Shown in pieces: positions 17,274 through 29,481 of a DNA stretch of 64,000 bases. The stretch spans positions 1,615,001-1,679,000 of the forward strand of contig NZ_CP102451.1 in the NCBI RefSeq assembly GCF_024637875.1, given 5' to 3'. Numbering within the stretch: the first letter of the stretch is position 1; each line of letters opens with the position of its first letter. The stretch comes from Vagococcus luciliae. Its GTDB lineage: Bacteria > Bacillota > Bacilli > Lactobacillales > Vagococcaceae. The notes below the pieces were generated by a model. It saw only the letters and a list, made by a program, of their open reading frames with translations, was not told the origin of the DNA and ran no database searches. A program made the position numbers and the translations under genes.

Positions 17274-19730
17274 TTAATCTTCTTTTTCTTTTTGTGAAAT
17301 AGTTAATTTAACCACTTCTCCATCTACTTTTTCATTCGAAACAAATGAACCATTAGACGTTCTATCGTTTATAGGGATGTCCTTTATATCAACTGTATAG
17401 CTTGAACCATTTTGAGTTTCAACTGTAATAAATTCATCATCACGATTTGTTGAGACAGCAGAAAAAACGCGATGCGGTTGACTTTTCAATTCTCTTAAAA
17501 CCATCAAACCACGTTTTGCTCGCCCTAACTTACTAATCTCTAATACATCCATTTTCTTGACTGATCCACGTTGTGTCACGACTGTCACCAAATGTTCTGC
17601 CGTACTAATTGGGAAAATATGACTGGAAACCAAATAATCTCCCTCTTTTAAATTCATGGCTTTAACGCCAGACGCTTTTGCTCCAACTGTTGGCACATCG
17701 CTTAAATCATAACGTAATCCAAATCCTAAGTGACTTATCAAGGTGACTTCATACTCTATTTGAGTTGAGATCAGGTTTGCACTAATCAATTCATCTGTGT
17801 CTGTTTTAAGTTTCATACACATCAACGGACGGCTCTTATAAGTACGCCAACTAGCAAATTCGCTCATTAGCGTTCGTTTAATCATACCTTCCTTTGTGAC
17901 AAAGACAAATTCTTTCGTCTCATCAAGTGTTTCATAAGGAAAGACTTTTAATATTTGCTCATTTGGAAGAAGTGTACTTAGCGTTTGTGAAAAATGTTCA
18001 CCAACATCTTTCCATTTTTTATCTGTTAATTCATGCACAGGTCGATAAATAATATTTCCTTTAGTTGTCACAAATAATACATGATGATGAGTATTTAATT
18101 GTCCAGCATAAATTAGCTCATCTGATTCTTTCATGTCAATGGCATCATCTTTTGATGCACCGTACGATCTTAAACTACTTCGTTTAACATACCCTTCACG
18201 CGTCACACTCACCATGACATCTTCTTGTGGCACGATAACTGCTGTTTCGATATTGATTTCTTCGATCTTATCTTCTAACACTGTTCTTCTGTCAGTGTCA
18301 TAATTTTTCTTCACTTCACGTAATTCTTTTTTCATGACTTTTAACAACTCATTTGGGTTATTAATGATTGATTCAAGTGATTTAATCAATTGTTCTAACT
18401 CAGCTGCTTCTTGCTCAAGAGCTGTAATATCAGTGTTAGTCAAGCGATATAATTGCAATGACACAATCGCTTCTGCTTGCTCTTCACTAAAGTCATGTGC
18501 TGAAATCAAATTATCTTTGGCATTCTTTCTGTCTTTACTTTGACGAATAATGCGAATCACATCATCCAAGATGGATAAAGCTTTCATCAAGCCTAGTACA
18601 ATATGTTCACGTTTCTTCGCTTTAGTTAAATCAAACTGACTACGGTCGATAATCACTTGTTTACGGTGAGTAATATAGCCCTCTAAAATATCTTTCAACC
18701 CAACTTGTTGTGGACGAAGTTTATTGATGGCTACCATATTAAAGTTATAATTCACTTGAAGTTCCGTGTTTTTAAGTAGGTAGTTTAAAATACCTTCTGC
18801 GTCGACTTCCTTACGAAGCTCCACCACAATACGTAAACCCATTCTATCTGTTTCATCTCTAACTTCAGATATTCCTTCAACACGTTTTGTTAAACGCAAT
18901 TCATCCATTTTTTTCACTAAGTTGGCCTTATTCACTTCATAAGGAATTTCAGTAATCACAATTTGTTCACGTCCACCTTTAAGTGGTTCAATTTCAGTTT
19001 TAGAACGAATAATTACTCGACCTTTTCCTGTTTCATAAGCTTTCTTCAATTCTTTTTTTCCTTGAAGAATCGCGCCTGTTGGAAAATCTGGTCCAGGAAT
19101 AAATTCCATTAATTTTTCCACACTAGCATTTGGATGATCGACTAAGTAAATCGTGCCATCAATGACTTCACCTAAATTATGTGTCGGAATTTCTGTTGCA
19201 TACCCAGCTGAAATCCCTGTTGACCCATTAACTAAAAGATTCGGAAATCCTGCAGGTAAAACAGTTGGTTCTTTTTCTGTGTCATCAAAGTTCCAAACAA
19301 AATCCACGGTTTCTTTTTCGATATCTTTTAATAATTCACCACTAAGTTTTGATAAACGTGCTTCAGTATAACGCATCGCAGCAGGAGGGTCGCCATCCAT
19401 ACTCCCGTTATTCCCATGCATTTCAATTAACGGCTCGCGTAACTTCCAATCTTGACTCATACGAACCATTGCTTCATAAATACTACTATCACCATGGGGA
19501 TGGTAATTCCCCATGATGTTTCCGACCGATTTAGCTGATTTTCTAAAACTTTTTTCGTAAGTATTGCCATCCTTATTCATTGAAAATAAAATCCGGCGTT
19601 GAACAGGTTTTAGTCCATCCCTTATATCGGGTAATGCTCTATCTTGAATGATGTATTTTGAATAACGTCCAAAACGGTCTCCCATTACATCTTCTAGACT
19701 AAGATTTTGAATCCCATGTTCTTGATTCAT
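17274..19730 (-). CDS. parC: DNA topoisomerase IV subunit A
   Basis: The 818-residue subunit forms ParC2ParE2, which decatenates daughter chromosomes. The catalytic tyrosine is Tyr121 in [10 protein letters not shown]. The quinolone-resistance region [11 protein letters not shown] keeps Ser82 and Glu86 (equivalents of E. coli Ser80 and Glu84), so no classical resistance substitution is present. A long coiled arm and the beta-pinwheel C-terminal domain follow. It is 29 bp behind parE and clearly co-transcribed. AGGGAGAG precedes the ATG. Confidence 0.97.
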   Translation of the reverse strand: MNQEHGIQNLSLEDVMGDRFGRYSKYIIQDRALPDIRDGLKPVQRRILFSMNKDGNTYEKSFRKSAKSVGNIMGNYHPHGDSSIYEAMVRMSQDWKLREPLIEMHGNNGSMDGDPPAAMRYTEARLSKLSGELLKDIEKETVDFVWNFDDTEKEPTVLPAGFPNLLVNGSTGISAGYATEIPTHNLGEVIDGTIYLVDHPNASVEKLMEFIPGPDFPTGAILQGKKELKKAYETGKGRVIIRSKTEIEPLKGGREQIVITEIPYEVNKANLVKKMDELRLTKRVEGISEVRDETDRMGLRIVVELRKEVDAEGILNYLLKNTELQVNYNFNMVAINKLRPQQVGLKDILEGYITHRKQVIIDRSQFDLTKAKKREHIVLGLMKALSILDDVIRIIRQSKDRKNAKDNLISAHDFSEEQAEAIVSLQLYRLTNTDITALEQEAAELEQLIKSLESIINNPNELLKVMKKELREVKKNYDTDRRTVLEDKIEEINIETAVIVPQEDVMVSVTREGYVKRSSLRSYGASKDDAIDMKESDELIYAGQLNTHHHVLFVTTKGNIIYRPVHELTDKKWKDVGEHFSQTLSTLLPNEQILKVFPYETLDETKEFVFVTKEGMIKRTLMSEFASWRTYKSRPLMCMKLKTDTDELISANLISTQIEYEVTLISHLGFGLRYDLSDVPTVGAKASGVKAMNLKEGDYLVSSHIFPISTAEHLVTVVTQRGSVKKMDVLEISKLGRAKRGLMVLRELKSQPHRVFSAVSTNRDDEFITVETQNGSSYTVDIKDIPINDRTSNGSFVSNEKVDGEVVKLTISQKEKED

Positions 19731-19759
19731 TCTTGTTCTCTCCCTTTTGTTGGTACTCG

Positions 19760-21790
<2,031 letters not shown>

Positions 21791-22037
21791 CTACCATCAT
21801 TACGTAAACAAGTTAGTTGCTTGTTCTAATCAATAATAGGCTACTTTTACGCCGATGTAAAGAACAGGTATTCGCCCTATTCACGGCAACATCATTTATT
21901 CTATAATAAAATAATGTATCTTGCAAAGTTAGTTTTTTTTCGAAAAAATAATGAAGCTTTTGATTTTTCAATTTACAACGTTTTTAAAAAACTGTATATT
22001 TATTAAATGATGATATTTTTTTAGAAAGGACACGTCT

Positions 22038-23243
22038 ATGAACAATACAAAAAAACAAGTTAATTTATCTTTACTATTATCCACATTATTTCTAGGTTAT
22101 GTGATTGTCTATATTGATAAATTATCTGTTGGGATTTCCATCATCTCCATTAGCAAGGATATTCCTATGACTGAAAGTCAAAAAGGACTCATTTTAAGTG
22201 CTTTCTTTATTGGTTACGCTATTATGCAGGTTCCTATGAGTTTTGCGATTAATCAATTTGGGGCAAAGAAAGTCCTTATTTGGTCTGTCTTTATGATTGG
22301 TGTTTTTGATTTTATCTTCAGTTTTGGAGAAACCGTGACAATGCTCTTAGCCATTAGATTATTAACAGGAATGCTGGCTCATTCTGGTTACCCTTCCGCT
22401 TCTAGTAAGGAGATCATTGATCATTTCCCTTTAGAACGCAGAACATTTGCTAAAGGCATTCTCATTTCTTCTTCAGGTATTGCTGGCATTGTGGGACCTA
22501 TTCTACTATCACCAATTATCGATAAATATAATTGGAAATTTGCTTATATGTTACTGACTATTCTGGCTATTTTAGCTTCTTTTATTATTGCAAGAAGTAT
22601 TCCTACACCGAATAAACAATCAAACGAAATCGTTGAAGAAGATTCTGAAAAAGTATCCTTACTGAATATTTGGAAAAACCGAAATATTTGGATACTTTTT
22701 GCTGCCGCATTTTTTGTCAATAGTTTACTTTACGGTATTAACAACTGGTTACCAAGCTTTTTAACAAGTCAACGTGGCATTACACTGACTCAATCTGGTA
22801 TTGTCAGTTCATGCGTTGGGGTGTTTTCTCTCGTTGGAGCCATTGGTGGAAGTTATGTTGTAAGTAAGTTTTTTTCTGAGAAGGATACACTGGTGATTAT
22901 GATTATGGCAACGATTGGTTCATCATTAGTCTTTTTATCTTATTATCTCCATTCTCTTGTCCTATTTATTCTCGTCTTAGGATTAGCAACATTGTCTATG
23001 ACAGTTGCCTTTGTAACCCTTATGACAATCCCTCTGAAAGTATTTACTGGTAAGCACTTTGCACCAAGTTACTCTACTATTTCAACTGGTGGTATTCTAG
23101 GAGGCGCAACAGCACAAATCATTATTGGTTCACTAGTCGATGGTTCTGAATCCTATTTATCTGCTTTTATTTATTTCTTTGCTTTAGGTATTTTAGCCAC
23201 ACTTTCTTTAACCTTCCTTAAAAAAGGCGCTGAACACTACTAA
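22038..23243 (+). CDS. Major facilitator superfamily transporter
   Basis: The 401-residue carrier has 12 predicted transmembrane segments. The signature-like stretch YVIVYIDKLSVG in TM1 and the loop after TM2 (NQFGAKKVL) fit the anion:cation symporter group of MFS, which takes up organic acids, hexuronates or related solutes. The exact substrate cannot be read. It is transcribed alone on the plus strand, with AGAAAGGA before the ATG and a bidirectional terminator after the stop. No catabolic genes are adjacent. Confidence 0.88.
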   Translation: MNNTKKQVNLSLLLSTLFLGYVIVYIDKLSVGISIISISKDIPMTESQKGLILSAFFIGYAIMQVPMSFAINQFGAKKVLIWSVFMIGVFDFIFSFGETVTMLLAIRLLTGMLAHSGYPSASSKEIIDHFPLERRTFAKGILISSSGIAGIVGPILLSPIIDKYNWKFAYMLLTILAILASFIIARSIPTPNKQSNEIVEEDSEKVSLLNIWKNRNIWILFAAAFFVNSLLYGINNWLPSFLTSQRGITLTQSGIVSSCVGVFSLVGAIGGSYVVSKFFSEKDTLVIMIMATIGSSLVFLSYYLHSLVLFILVLGLATLSMTVAFVTLMTIPLKVFTGKHFAPSYSTISTGGILGGATAQIIIGSLVDGSESYLSAFIYFFALGILATLSLTFLKKGAEHY

Positions 23244-23290
23244 AAAAAGCACGTCACCTTCATTAATTCACTAAAGGTGATGTGCTTTTT
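23244..23290. terminator. Bidirectional terminator between the MFS and DUF1361 genes
   Basis: A long stem AAAAAGCAC-TCACCTT pairs with AAGGTGA-GTGCTTTTT with one mismatch. The last bases of the minus-strand DUF1361 gene overlap it. Confidence 0.85.
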
Positions 23291-23918
23291 ATTTTAATTT
23301 TGATAATTGTTTATTCATTGTCATCACACCAACAATCGCTAAGTGAAGAATTAAAAAAAGGAATACTATTTCTAATTTGACGAGTGACCAGTTAAGAAAA
23401 ATGGTTTTAAACACATACCAAGGTCTAACAAAAATATCAATTGAATGAAACCTCGGTGGAAATCTACCAGCATAAATTCCTAGTGATGATAACAAACACG
23501 CAGCAATTAATATCAAACTGACTTGAGTCATGTTTAGGGCATAACGATTTTTAATATAATTTAATAGTTTTAACAATTGACCAAACCCAATTAAAACAAA
23601 ACTAAAAACCGCTAAAAATAATACCACAGTCAATGTCCAATCACCTAAATTTTTAATGCTATCTCCTGTAAAATGGTTATAAATATCTAAAATATCCATA
23701 TGAATAATATCTGTCACTAAATAAGGAATATTAGGGAAATATAACATAAATAAAGCTGCTAACCCTATTTTCAAACTATTCTTCTTGACACGAAAAAATT
23801 GAAATGATAGCTCTAAAGGGATATAAGCTAATAAAATATTCAATGATAAAAACGAAAAACGTGTATTATATGCCCCAATGATAAGTAATAGACTCATTAA
23901 TCTAACAATATTTTTCAT
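23289..23918 (-). CDS. DUF1361 family membrane protein
   Basis: The 209-residue protein has about six hydrophobic segments. It contains NILLAYIPLELSF, YFPNIPYLVTDIIH and GRFPPRFHSIDIFVRPW, the last two being conserved patterns of DUF1361 as I know it. Function is unknown. It lies 24 bp behind a 63-residue protein gene and is probably co-transcribed. A few charged residues (the RFPPRFHS loop) could line a polar pocket, but no enzymatic motif is visible. Confidence 0.85.
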   Translation of the reverse strand: MKNIVRLMSLLLIIGAYNTRFSFLSLNILLAYIPLELSFQFFRVKKNSLKIGLAALFMLYFPNIPYLVTDIIHMDILDIYNHFTGDSIKNLGDWTLTVVLFLAVFSFVLIGFGQLLKLLNYIKNRYALNMTQVSLILIAACLLSSLGIYAGRFPPRFHSIDIFVRPWYVFKTIFLNWSLVKLEIVFLFLILHLAIVGVMTMNKQLSKLK

Positions 23919-23942
23919 TTTTTCACCCCTTCTCTATCTTAA

Positions 23943-24134
23943 TCATTGGTGTCCTATTAGACTTCTAAAATAAAGAAATTCTTCCATCAACTCTTTATTG
24001 ATTCTTTCTCCCTTAAACATCGCGTTTTGTGCAGCTTGATATAATACATTAAATCGATTCATATCAACCTTTTTATCTAATATAAGGATCGCTTTTAAAT
24101 GAGATAATTCTGTTATAAAATCTTCTGGATTCAT
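23943..24134 (-). CDS. Small hypothetical protein, 63 residues
   Basis: A small soluble helical protein (MNPEDFITELSHLKAIL...). AAGGGG lies about 9 nt before the ATG. It is placed 24 bp before the DUF1361 gene, apparently in the same transcript. I do not recognise it. The high content of helix-forming residues (FYQAAQNAMFKG-like core and ELMEEFLYFRSL) suggests a three-helix bundle, but no function can be inferred. Confidence 0.6.
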   Translation of the reverse strand: MNPEDFITELSHLKAILILDKKVDMNRFNVLYQAAQNAMFKGERINKELMEEFLYFRSLIGHQ

Positions 24135-24254
24135 TCTTTCTACCCCTTCATCTAATTTTTATCTATCTACATATTATAACATCTTTTTACCCATTTTTTG
24201 AAAAATTCATTAAATATTCAATTCTTTAAAACACTTTTTTCTCTTGAAATTTGT

Positions 24255-24260
24255 TATAAT
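24255..24260 (+). promoter_or_regulatory. -10 element (TATAAT) of the 57-residue protein gene
   Basis: A consensus TATAAT lies 35 bp before the ATG; the -35 is weak. Confidence 0.45.
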
Positions 24261-24294
24261 GAAAGAAATAAATAACAAAAAGGGGATGGAATAA

Positions 24295-24468
24295 ATGATT
24301 TATATTGACAAAGAAAAATTTGCTCAAGCTGTCTTGATGTCTGAAAAAAAAGAATTAACACTCGATCAAAAACTTGATTTATATGTTAAAGCCATGGATT
24401 TGGCAGCTAAACATAACAAAGAAATTCCCAAACCAAAAATGAATATGTTTGGAACTAAAGCACCTTAA
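24295..24468 (+). CDS. Small hypothetical protein, 57 residues
   Basis: The frame starts at an ATG preceded by AAAAAGGGGATGGA, with TATAAT upstream and a strong terminator over its stop codon, so it is a credible single gene. The sequence MIYIDKEKFAQAVLMSEKK... KLDLYVKAMDLAAKHNKE is amphipathic helical, with a Pro/Lys C-terminus (IPKPKMNMFGTKAP). It has no cysteine and no membrane segment. The family is not recognised. Confidence 0.6.
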   Translation: MIYIDKEKFAQAVLMSEKKELTLDQKLDLYVKAMDLAAKHNKEIPKPKMNMFGTKAP

Positions 24469-24500
24469 AAAGCTTTCCATTAATTGGAAGGCTTTTTAAG
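24464..24500. terminator. Bidirectional terminator over two converging stop codons
   Basis: CTTAAAAAGC-TTCCA pairs with TGGAA-GCTTTTTAAG. The stem includes the end of the 57-residue protein gene and the end of the AlkD-like gene, which shows how tightly the genome is packed. Confidence 0.8.
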
Positions 24501-25169
24501 TGTCTTTAGATAGTCTTTTGTTTCTGGTGAGATTCTTGAACTCTCTCTTGCTTTTTGAATGGTTTTTAGGTGTGTCCAGTCATCTAATCTTCTCTCATTA
24601 ATATAGGGAATCGTTGCGTCATATTGTTTAGCCAAACTGGTCGCAAAAAACCACGCACGCATCATATTGACATAATAGGCCTCACTTTCCACTTCACAAA
24701 CGCGTTGTGGAATTGTTTCATTAAAATTTTCTTCTGCTAGATATATGTTCATCAGCTGTAATATCGCAAAACGGACGGTATATTCTTGACTTGATGTCAA
24801 CCATTCATCAATATATGGCAGTAACTTTTTTGGATTCTTTTTAAAAATAGCAGGTGTTTGGCAATCCGTTACTGCCCAATTATCCACATAAGGTAAAAAC
24901 GTTTGGTATGCTTTAATGGCTTCATCAAAGTCTTTTATACTTGAGATAATTAACATATGCAGGACATTTTCCTCGTGATAGGTATGAGGTAATGCTGATA
25001 AAAAGTTAGTAGTAACCTCATTTTTAATCATCTCTTTAGCTAGTTTTCTAAGTTGTGGCATCCTCACACCAATGACCTTATCAGGACTAATTGTCGGGAT
25101 TAATTTCGCGTTAAATATTTTGTAGGCTCTGTCTTGCATTGAAAAAAGGGTTGCTTGTACAGATGTCAT
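24480..25169 (-). CDS. DNA alkylation repair protein (AlkD-like)
   Basis: The 229-residue protein is built of HEAT-like helical repeats, as in the AlkC/AlkD family. Typical motifs are KVIGVRMPQLRKLAKEM (residues 30-46), HYEEN-like YHEENVLHML, and the NWAVTDCQTP aspartate/tryptophan region (about 97-106), a conserved part of the base-excision pocket. AlkD glycosylases remove bulky cationic alkylated bases. Many relatives in lactic acid bacteria are shorter and untested, so activity is an inference. GGAGGAAATCT precedes the ATG. Confidence 0.88.
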   Translation of the reverse strand: MTSVQATLFSMQDRAYKIFNAKLIPTISPDKVIGVRMPQLRKLAKEMIKNEVTTNFLSALPHTYHEENVLHMLIISSIKDFDEAIKAYQTFLPYVDNWAVTDCQTPAIFKKNPKKLLPYIDEWLTSSQEYTVRFAILQLMNIYLAEENFNETIPQRVCEVESEAYYVNMMRAWFFATSLAKQYDATIPYINERRLDDWTHLKTIQKARESSRISPETKDYLKTLKKPSN

Positions 25170-25188
25170 AGATTTCCTCCATTAAAAA

Positions 25189-25213
25189 AGCACCCGACAA
25201 ATTTGTCGAGCGC
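25189..25213 (-). terminator. Terminator behind pgi
   Basis: A core stem CGACAA/TTGTCG extended by imperfect AGC pairs, with an A tract on the left giving the minus-strand U run; located between pgi and the AlkD-like gene. Confidence 0.65.
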
Positions 25214-25225
25214 TCATCAATTGTC

Positions 25226-26575
25226 TTATTTAAGACGTTCATTTAATTCTTTTGCTAAGTCTTCAAAACCAGGTTTTCCAAGTAAAGCAAACATGTTTTT
25301 CTTGTATGCTTCAACACCTGGTTGGTCAAATGGATTGACACCATTTAAGTAACCTGAAATACCTACTGCGATTTCAAAGAAGTACATTAAGTAACCTAAT
25401 GTATAAGCATCTGTTTCAGGAATATTTACCACAAAGTTTGGCACATCACCATCCGTATGTGCTAAAAGTGTTCCTTCAAAGGCTTTTGTATTAACAAAGT
25501 CAATTTCTTTTCCTTGAATGTAACCTAAACCATCTAAGTCTTGATCAAGTACTGGAATTTCCACGTTTTTACGAGGTTTTTCGACTTTAATGACTGTTTC
25601 AAAAATGTTACGACGTCCTTCTTGAATGTATTGACCTAATGAATGTAAGTCAGTTGAGAAGTTCGCACTTGATGGGTAGATACCTTTTTGGTCTTTTCCT
25701 TCAGACTCTCCGAATAGTTGTTTCCACCATTCAGAGAAGTATTGTAAGTTTGGTTCGTAATTGATTAATAACTCAGTTACTTTTCCTTTACGGTATAAAA
25801 TGTTACGTAATGCAGCATATTGATATGCTTCATTTTTTGTTAAATCATCAGAGCTGTAAGCAACGCGAGCGTCAGCAGCACCTTTCATTAACTCATCAAT
25901 GTTAGCACCTGTTACAGCGATTGGAAGTAATCCAACTGGTGTTAACACAGTGAAACGTCCCCCAACATCATCAGGAATAACAAATGTTTCCCAACCTTCA
26001 ACGTCAGCTTCTGTTTTAACAGCACCTTTAGCTTTATCAGTCGTTGCATAAATACGTTTGTTTGCTTCTTCTTTTCCGTATTTTTTCTCTAATAAATCTT
26101 TAAAGACTCTAAATGCAATTGCTGGTTCAGTTGTTGTACCAGATTTAGAAATAACATTCACTGAGAAATCTTTGTCGCCAATAATTTGGATTAAATCAGC
26201 TAAATAAGTTGAGCTAATAGAATTTCCAGCAAAGAATACTTGTGGTGTTTTTCTTTCTTCATTGTCTAAAAGGTTATAGAATGAGTGGTTTAAAAAGTCG
26301 ATAGCGGCTTTAGCTCCTAAGTATGATCCACCAATTCCAATGACGATTAAAATATCTGAATCTGATTGAATTTTTTCTGCTGCTTTTTTAACGCGAGCAA
26401 ATTCTTCTTTATCATAGTTTTTTGGTAAATCAATCCAACCACGGAAATCATTTCCTGGTCCAGTTCCCTCACGCAATGCATTGTGTGCTGCCGTAACTTC
26501 TGCTTGCATGTAACCTAATTCATGGTCACCGATAAATGTACCGACATTTGAATAATCAAAACGAATATGTGACAT
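25226..26575 (-). CDS. pgi: Glucose-6-phosphate isomerase
   Basis: The 449-residue length is usual for Gram-positive Pgi, which interconverts glucose-6-P and fructose-6-P. The sugar isomerase core shows [11 protein letters not shown] (about 80-90), [12 protein letters not shown] (about 142-153) and the C-terminal signature around [17 protein letters not shown]. The start at 26575 has AGGAGG 7 nt before it; an ATG two codons earlier would overlap the ribosome site. It has a terminator downstream and is probably single. Confidence 0.97.
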   Translation of the reverse strand: MSHIRFDYSNVGTFIGDHELGYMQAEVTAAHNALREGTGPGNDFRGWIDLPKNYDKEEFARVKKAAEKIQSDSDILIVIGIGGSYLGAKAAIDFLNHSFYNLLDNEERKTPQVFFAGNSISSTYLADLIQIIGDKDFSVNVISKSGTTTEPAIAFRVFKDLLEKKYGKEEANKRIYATTDKAKGAVKTEADVEGWETFVIPDDVGGRFTVLTPVGLLPIAVTGANIDELMKGAADARVAYSSDDLTKNEAYQYAALRNILYRKGKVTELLINYEPNLQYFSEWWKQLFGESEGKDQKGIYPSSANFSTDLHSLGQYIQEGRRNIFETVIKVEKPRKNVEIPVLDQDLDGLGYIQGKEIDFVNTKAFEGTLLAHTDGDVPNFVVNIPETDAYTLGYLMYFFEIAVGISGYLNGVNPFDQPGVEAYKKNMFALLGKPGFEDLAKELNERLK

Positions 26576-26692
26576 AATCATCCTCCTAGTAATATGTGAT
26601 TCTTAGTACAAGAATACATCCCTATTCTACCACTTTTTTGAATGTTTCACATCTTTTTCAGATAGTTTATAACAAAACGTGGAGAATTTTTA

Positions 26693-28039
26693 TTACACAA
26701 GTCCTTGAGCAAGCATTGCTTTTGCAACTCGTTCAAATCCAGCAATATTTGCACCAGTTAGCAAATCGTCTTCTTTCGCGTATTCTTTTGCTGTTGTTGC
26801 ACATGTTTCATAAATATTTTTCATAATGCTATCAAGTTCTGAGTCGACTTGTTCAAAAGTCCAAGGTAATCGTTGAGCATTTTGAGCCATTTCTAAAGCT
26901 GATACAGCCACTCCACCAGCATTGGCTGCTTTACCTGGACAATAGATAACACCAGAATCAGTTAATTGATGCAATGCTTCCAATTTTGTTGGCATGTTTG
27001 CCCCTTCAGCTAAGACTTTTACCCCGTTTTTGATTAGGATAGCTGCTTCGTCTAATCCAATTTCATTTTGAGTGGCACATGGTAAAGCTACTTCATAGGC
27101 AATATTTTCTGTCCAAATTGACGCATTTTCAACATATTTTGCATTGGGTTTTGCCGCAATATAGTCACTTAAACGACCACGTTTTACTTCTTTGATTTCT
27201 TTGACTAACTCACAGTCTACACCATCTTCATCGATGATATAACCAGAAGAATCAGAACAGCCAAGAACTGTTGCGCCTAATTCTTGTGCTTTTTCAATCG
27301 CATAAATGGCCACGTTACCACTACCTGAAACCATCACACGTTTGTCTTTTAGTGCATCGCCTTTATCTTGTAACAAATACTTAACAAAATACACTAAACC
27401 ATAACCTGTTGCTTCTGTACGAGCTAAACTTCCCCAGAAAGTTAATGGTTTACCCGTTAAAACACCTGCTTGATAACCATTTAGACGTTTGTACTCTCCG
27501 TATAAATACCCAATTTCACGGCCTCCAACACCCATATCACCAGCTGGAACATCCATACTTGGGCCAATATGTTTTTGTAATTCTTGCATAAAACTTTGAC
27601 AAAAGCGCATGATTTCACCATCAGATTTACCTTTAGGATCAAAATCACTTCCGCCTTTACCTCCTCCAATAGGTAAAGAGGTTAAACTATTTTTAAAAAT
27701 TTGTTCAAACGCTAAGAATTTCATGATACTTTGATTCACTGATGGATGGAAACGTAGTCCACCTTTATATGGTCCTAATGCTGAGTTATATTGTATACGA
27801 TATCCTGTATTCACCATCCATTCACCAGAATCTGACATCCAAGGAACGCGAAACTCAATTAAACGCTCAGGTATAATCAACTGACCTAAGATATTTTTCT
27901 CACAGTATATGGGATTTTTTTCTAAAAATGGTGTGACTGTGGTTAAAAATTCTTCCACTGCTTGAATATACTCTGGTTGGTAACCATATTTTTCTTTCAC
28001 TTCATCCAACATTTTTGTTACATAATCTTGTGTTGACAT
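26693..28039 (-). CDS. gdhA: NADP-specific glutamate dehydrogenase
   Basis: The 448-residue hexameric-type enzyme aminates 2-oxoglutarate to glutamate. The conserved KGGLRFHPSVN, the lysine-rich GGGKGGSDFDPKGKSD catalytic region and the PAGDMGVGGREIGYL segment are all present. The Rossmann dinucleotide loop is VSGSGNVAIYA. The length and N-terminus fit the short NADP-dependent (GdhA) class. It is a single gene on the minus strand, divergent from the flavoprotein gene. No clear terminator is visible behind it. Confidence 0.96.
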   Translation of the reverse strand: MSTQDYVTKMLDEVKEKYGYQPEYIQAVEEFLTTVTPFLEKNPIYCEKNILGQLIIPERLIEFRVPWMSDSGEWMVNTGYRIQYNSALGPYKGGLRFHPSVNQSIMKFLAFEQIFKNSLTSLPIGGGKGGSDFDPKGKSDGEIMRFCQSFMQELQKHIGPSMDVPAGDMGVGGREIGYLYGEYKRLNGYQAGVLTGKPLTFWGSLARTEATGYGLVYFVKYLLQDKGDALKDKRVMVSGSGNVAIYAIEKAQELGATVLGCSDSSGYIIDEDGVDCELVKEIKEVKRGRLSDYIAAKPNAKYVENASIWTENIAYEVALPCATQNEIGLDEAAILIKNGVKVLAEGANMPTKLEALHQLTDSGVIYCPGKAANAGGVAVSALEMAQNAQRLPWTFEQVDSELDSIMKNIYETCATTAKEYAKEDDLLTGANIAGFERVAKAMLAQGLV

Positions 28040-28169
28040 ATTGTATCATTCCCTTCTTAAACTTAATTTGTATTATATAGTATTTAAATAAAAAAAAAAA
28101 ATATTTTCTCATCAAATTTTAAAAAAAGTATGCTAAACTATCATTTAATAATGAAAGGAGTGGCAATAG

Positions 28170-29441
28170 ATGAGTATAGATGTCATTGTCATTGGTGGGG
28201 GAACAAGCGGTATGATGGCTGCCGTTTCCGCGGCTGAAAAGGGCGCACGCGTCATGATTATCGATAAAAACAAAATGCTTGGAAAAAAATTACGTCTAAC
28301 TGGTGGAGGTCGATGTAATGTCACCAATAATAGGCCGCCAGAAGAAATTATTTCTTTTATCCCTGGAAATGGGAAATTTTTGTATAGTACCTTCTCTCAA
28401 TTTAACAACTATGACATTATGGAATTTTTTGAAAGCCATGGTGTGCATTTAAAAGAAGAAGATCATGGCAGAATGTTTCCTATTGAAAACACCTCTAAAG
28501 CAATCGTTAACGGACTGTTTGACCGTTTATCTGAGTTAAATGTTGAATTGAAAATGAATACAACCGTTAAAAAATTATTAGTAACTGATGGCAATATAAC
28601 AGGCGTGATGACTGATACAAAAGAAGAAATTCATGCACCTTGTGTTGTCTTAGCAACTGGTGGGAAGACCTATCAATATACTGGATCCACTGGGGACGGG
28701 TACACGTTAGCTAAAAAAGTGGGGCATACTATTACCAAATTATTTCCAACTGAATCTCCCCTTTTATCTGAAGAGTCTTTTATTAAAAGTCGTGAGCTTC
28801 AAGGGTTATCTTTAAGAGATATTGGTTTATCTGTTCTAGACGAAAAAGGAAAAGTGGTTGTCACACATGAAATGGATGCGTTGTTCACTCATTCTGGTAT
28901 CTCTGGTCCTGCAGCACTTCGTTGTAGTATGTTTGTCAATCAACTACTTGAAAAAGGACAAAAAAATGTCACGATGTCTCTCGATTTATTTCCATTAAAA
29001 TCTGAGCAAGATATCAAACAACAAATTGTGTCTATCCAAAAAGAAGATGGTAATAAATCAATCAAAAATGCGTTAAAACCATTGATGCAAGAACGCTACT
29101 TAGAATTTTTATTGGGACGTTGCCATATCGACACGCAAACCCCTTTTAAACAAATCACTGAAAAAGAAATTGATGCTCTTGTTGATGAAATCAAACATCT
29201 CACTTTTACGGTCAATAAAACCTATCCACTTGATAAATCATTTGTTACTGGTGGTGGGATTAGTCTAAAGGAAGTCAATCCTAAAACAATGGAAAGCAAA
29301 TGCGTTAATGGATTATTTTTCTGTGGTGAGTTACTAGACATTAATGGTTACACTGGTGGTTTTAACATCACTGCGGCGTTTTGTACAGGTCATGTTGCTG
29401 GAGAACACGCGGCAGAAATTGCCAGCTATTTTAACTATTAG
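28170..29441 (+). CDS. NAD(P)/FAD-dependent oxidoreductase (BaiN/HI0933 family)
   Basis: The 423-residue flavoprotein begins with an FAD-binding GGGTSGMMAA (9-18) and the characteristic LRLTGGGRCNVTNN (about 41-54). A second conserved part is VLATGGKTYQYTGSTGDGY, and the C-terminus has NGLFFCGELLDINGYTGGFN. The family (HI0933/YtfP/BaiN) is widespread but functionally poorly defined; some members reduce bile-acid intermediates. AAAGGAG precedes the ATG. It is monocistronic. Confidence 0.92.
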   Translation: MSIDVIVIGGGTSGMMAAVSAAEKGARVMIIDKNKMLGKKLRLTGGGRCNVTNNRPPEEIISFIPGNGKFLYSTFSQFNNYDIMEFFESHGVHLKEEDHGRMFPIENTSKAIVNGLFDRLSELNVELKMNTTVKKLLVTDGNITGVMTDTKEEIHAPCVVLATGGKTYQYTGSTGDGYTLAKKVGHTITKLFPTESPLLSEESFIKSRELQGLSLRDIGLSVLDEKGKVVVTHEMDALFTHSGISGPAALRCSMFVNQLLEKGQKNVTMSLDLFPLKSEQDIKQQIVSIQKEDGNKSIKNALKPLMQERYLEFLLGRCHIDTQTPFKQITEKEIDALVDEIKHLTFTVNKTYPLDKSFVTGGGISLKEVNPKTMESKCVNGLFFCGELLDINGYTGGFNITAAFCTGHVAGEHAAEIASYFNY

Positions 29442-29450
29442 AATAAGAAA

Positions 29451-29481
29451 ACTGACCTTAACTTTTAGGGATAAGGCCAGT
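29451..29481 (+). terminator. Terminator behind the BaiN-like gene
   Basis: ACTG-CCTTA pairs with TAAGG-CCAGT, followed by TCTCTTTTTTT. The stem overlaps the 3' end of the converging minus-strand membrane protein gene. Confidence 0.75.

Noticed and set aside
17274-19730. Possible quinolone-resistance change in ParC
   Set aside because: Ser82 and Glu86, equivalents of the usual mutation sites, are both unchanged.
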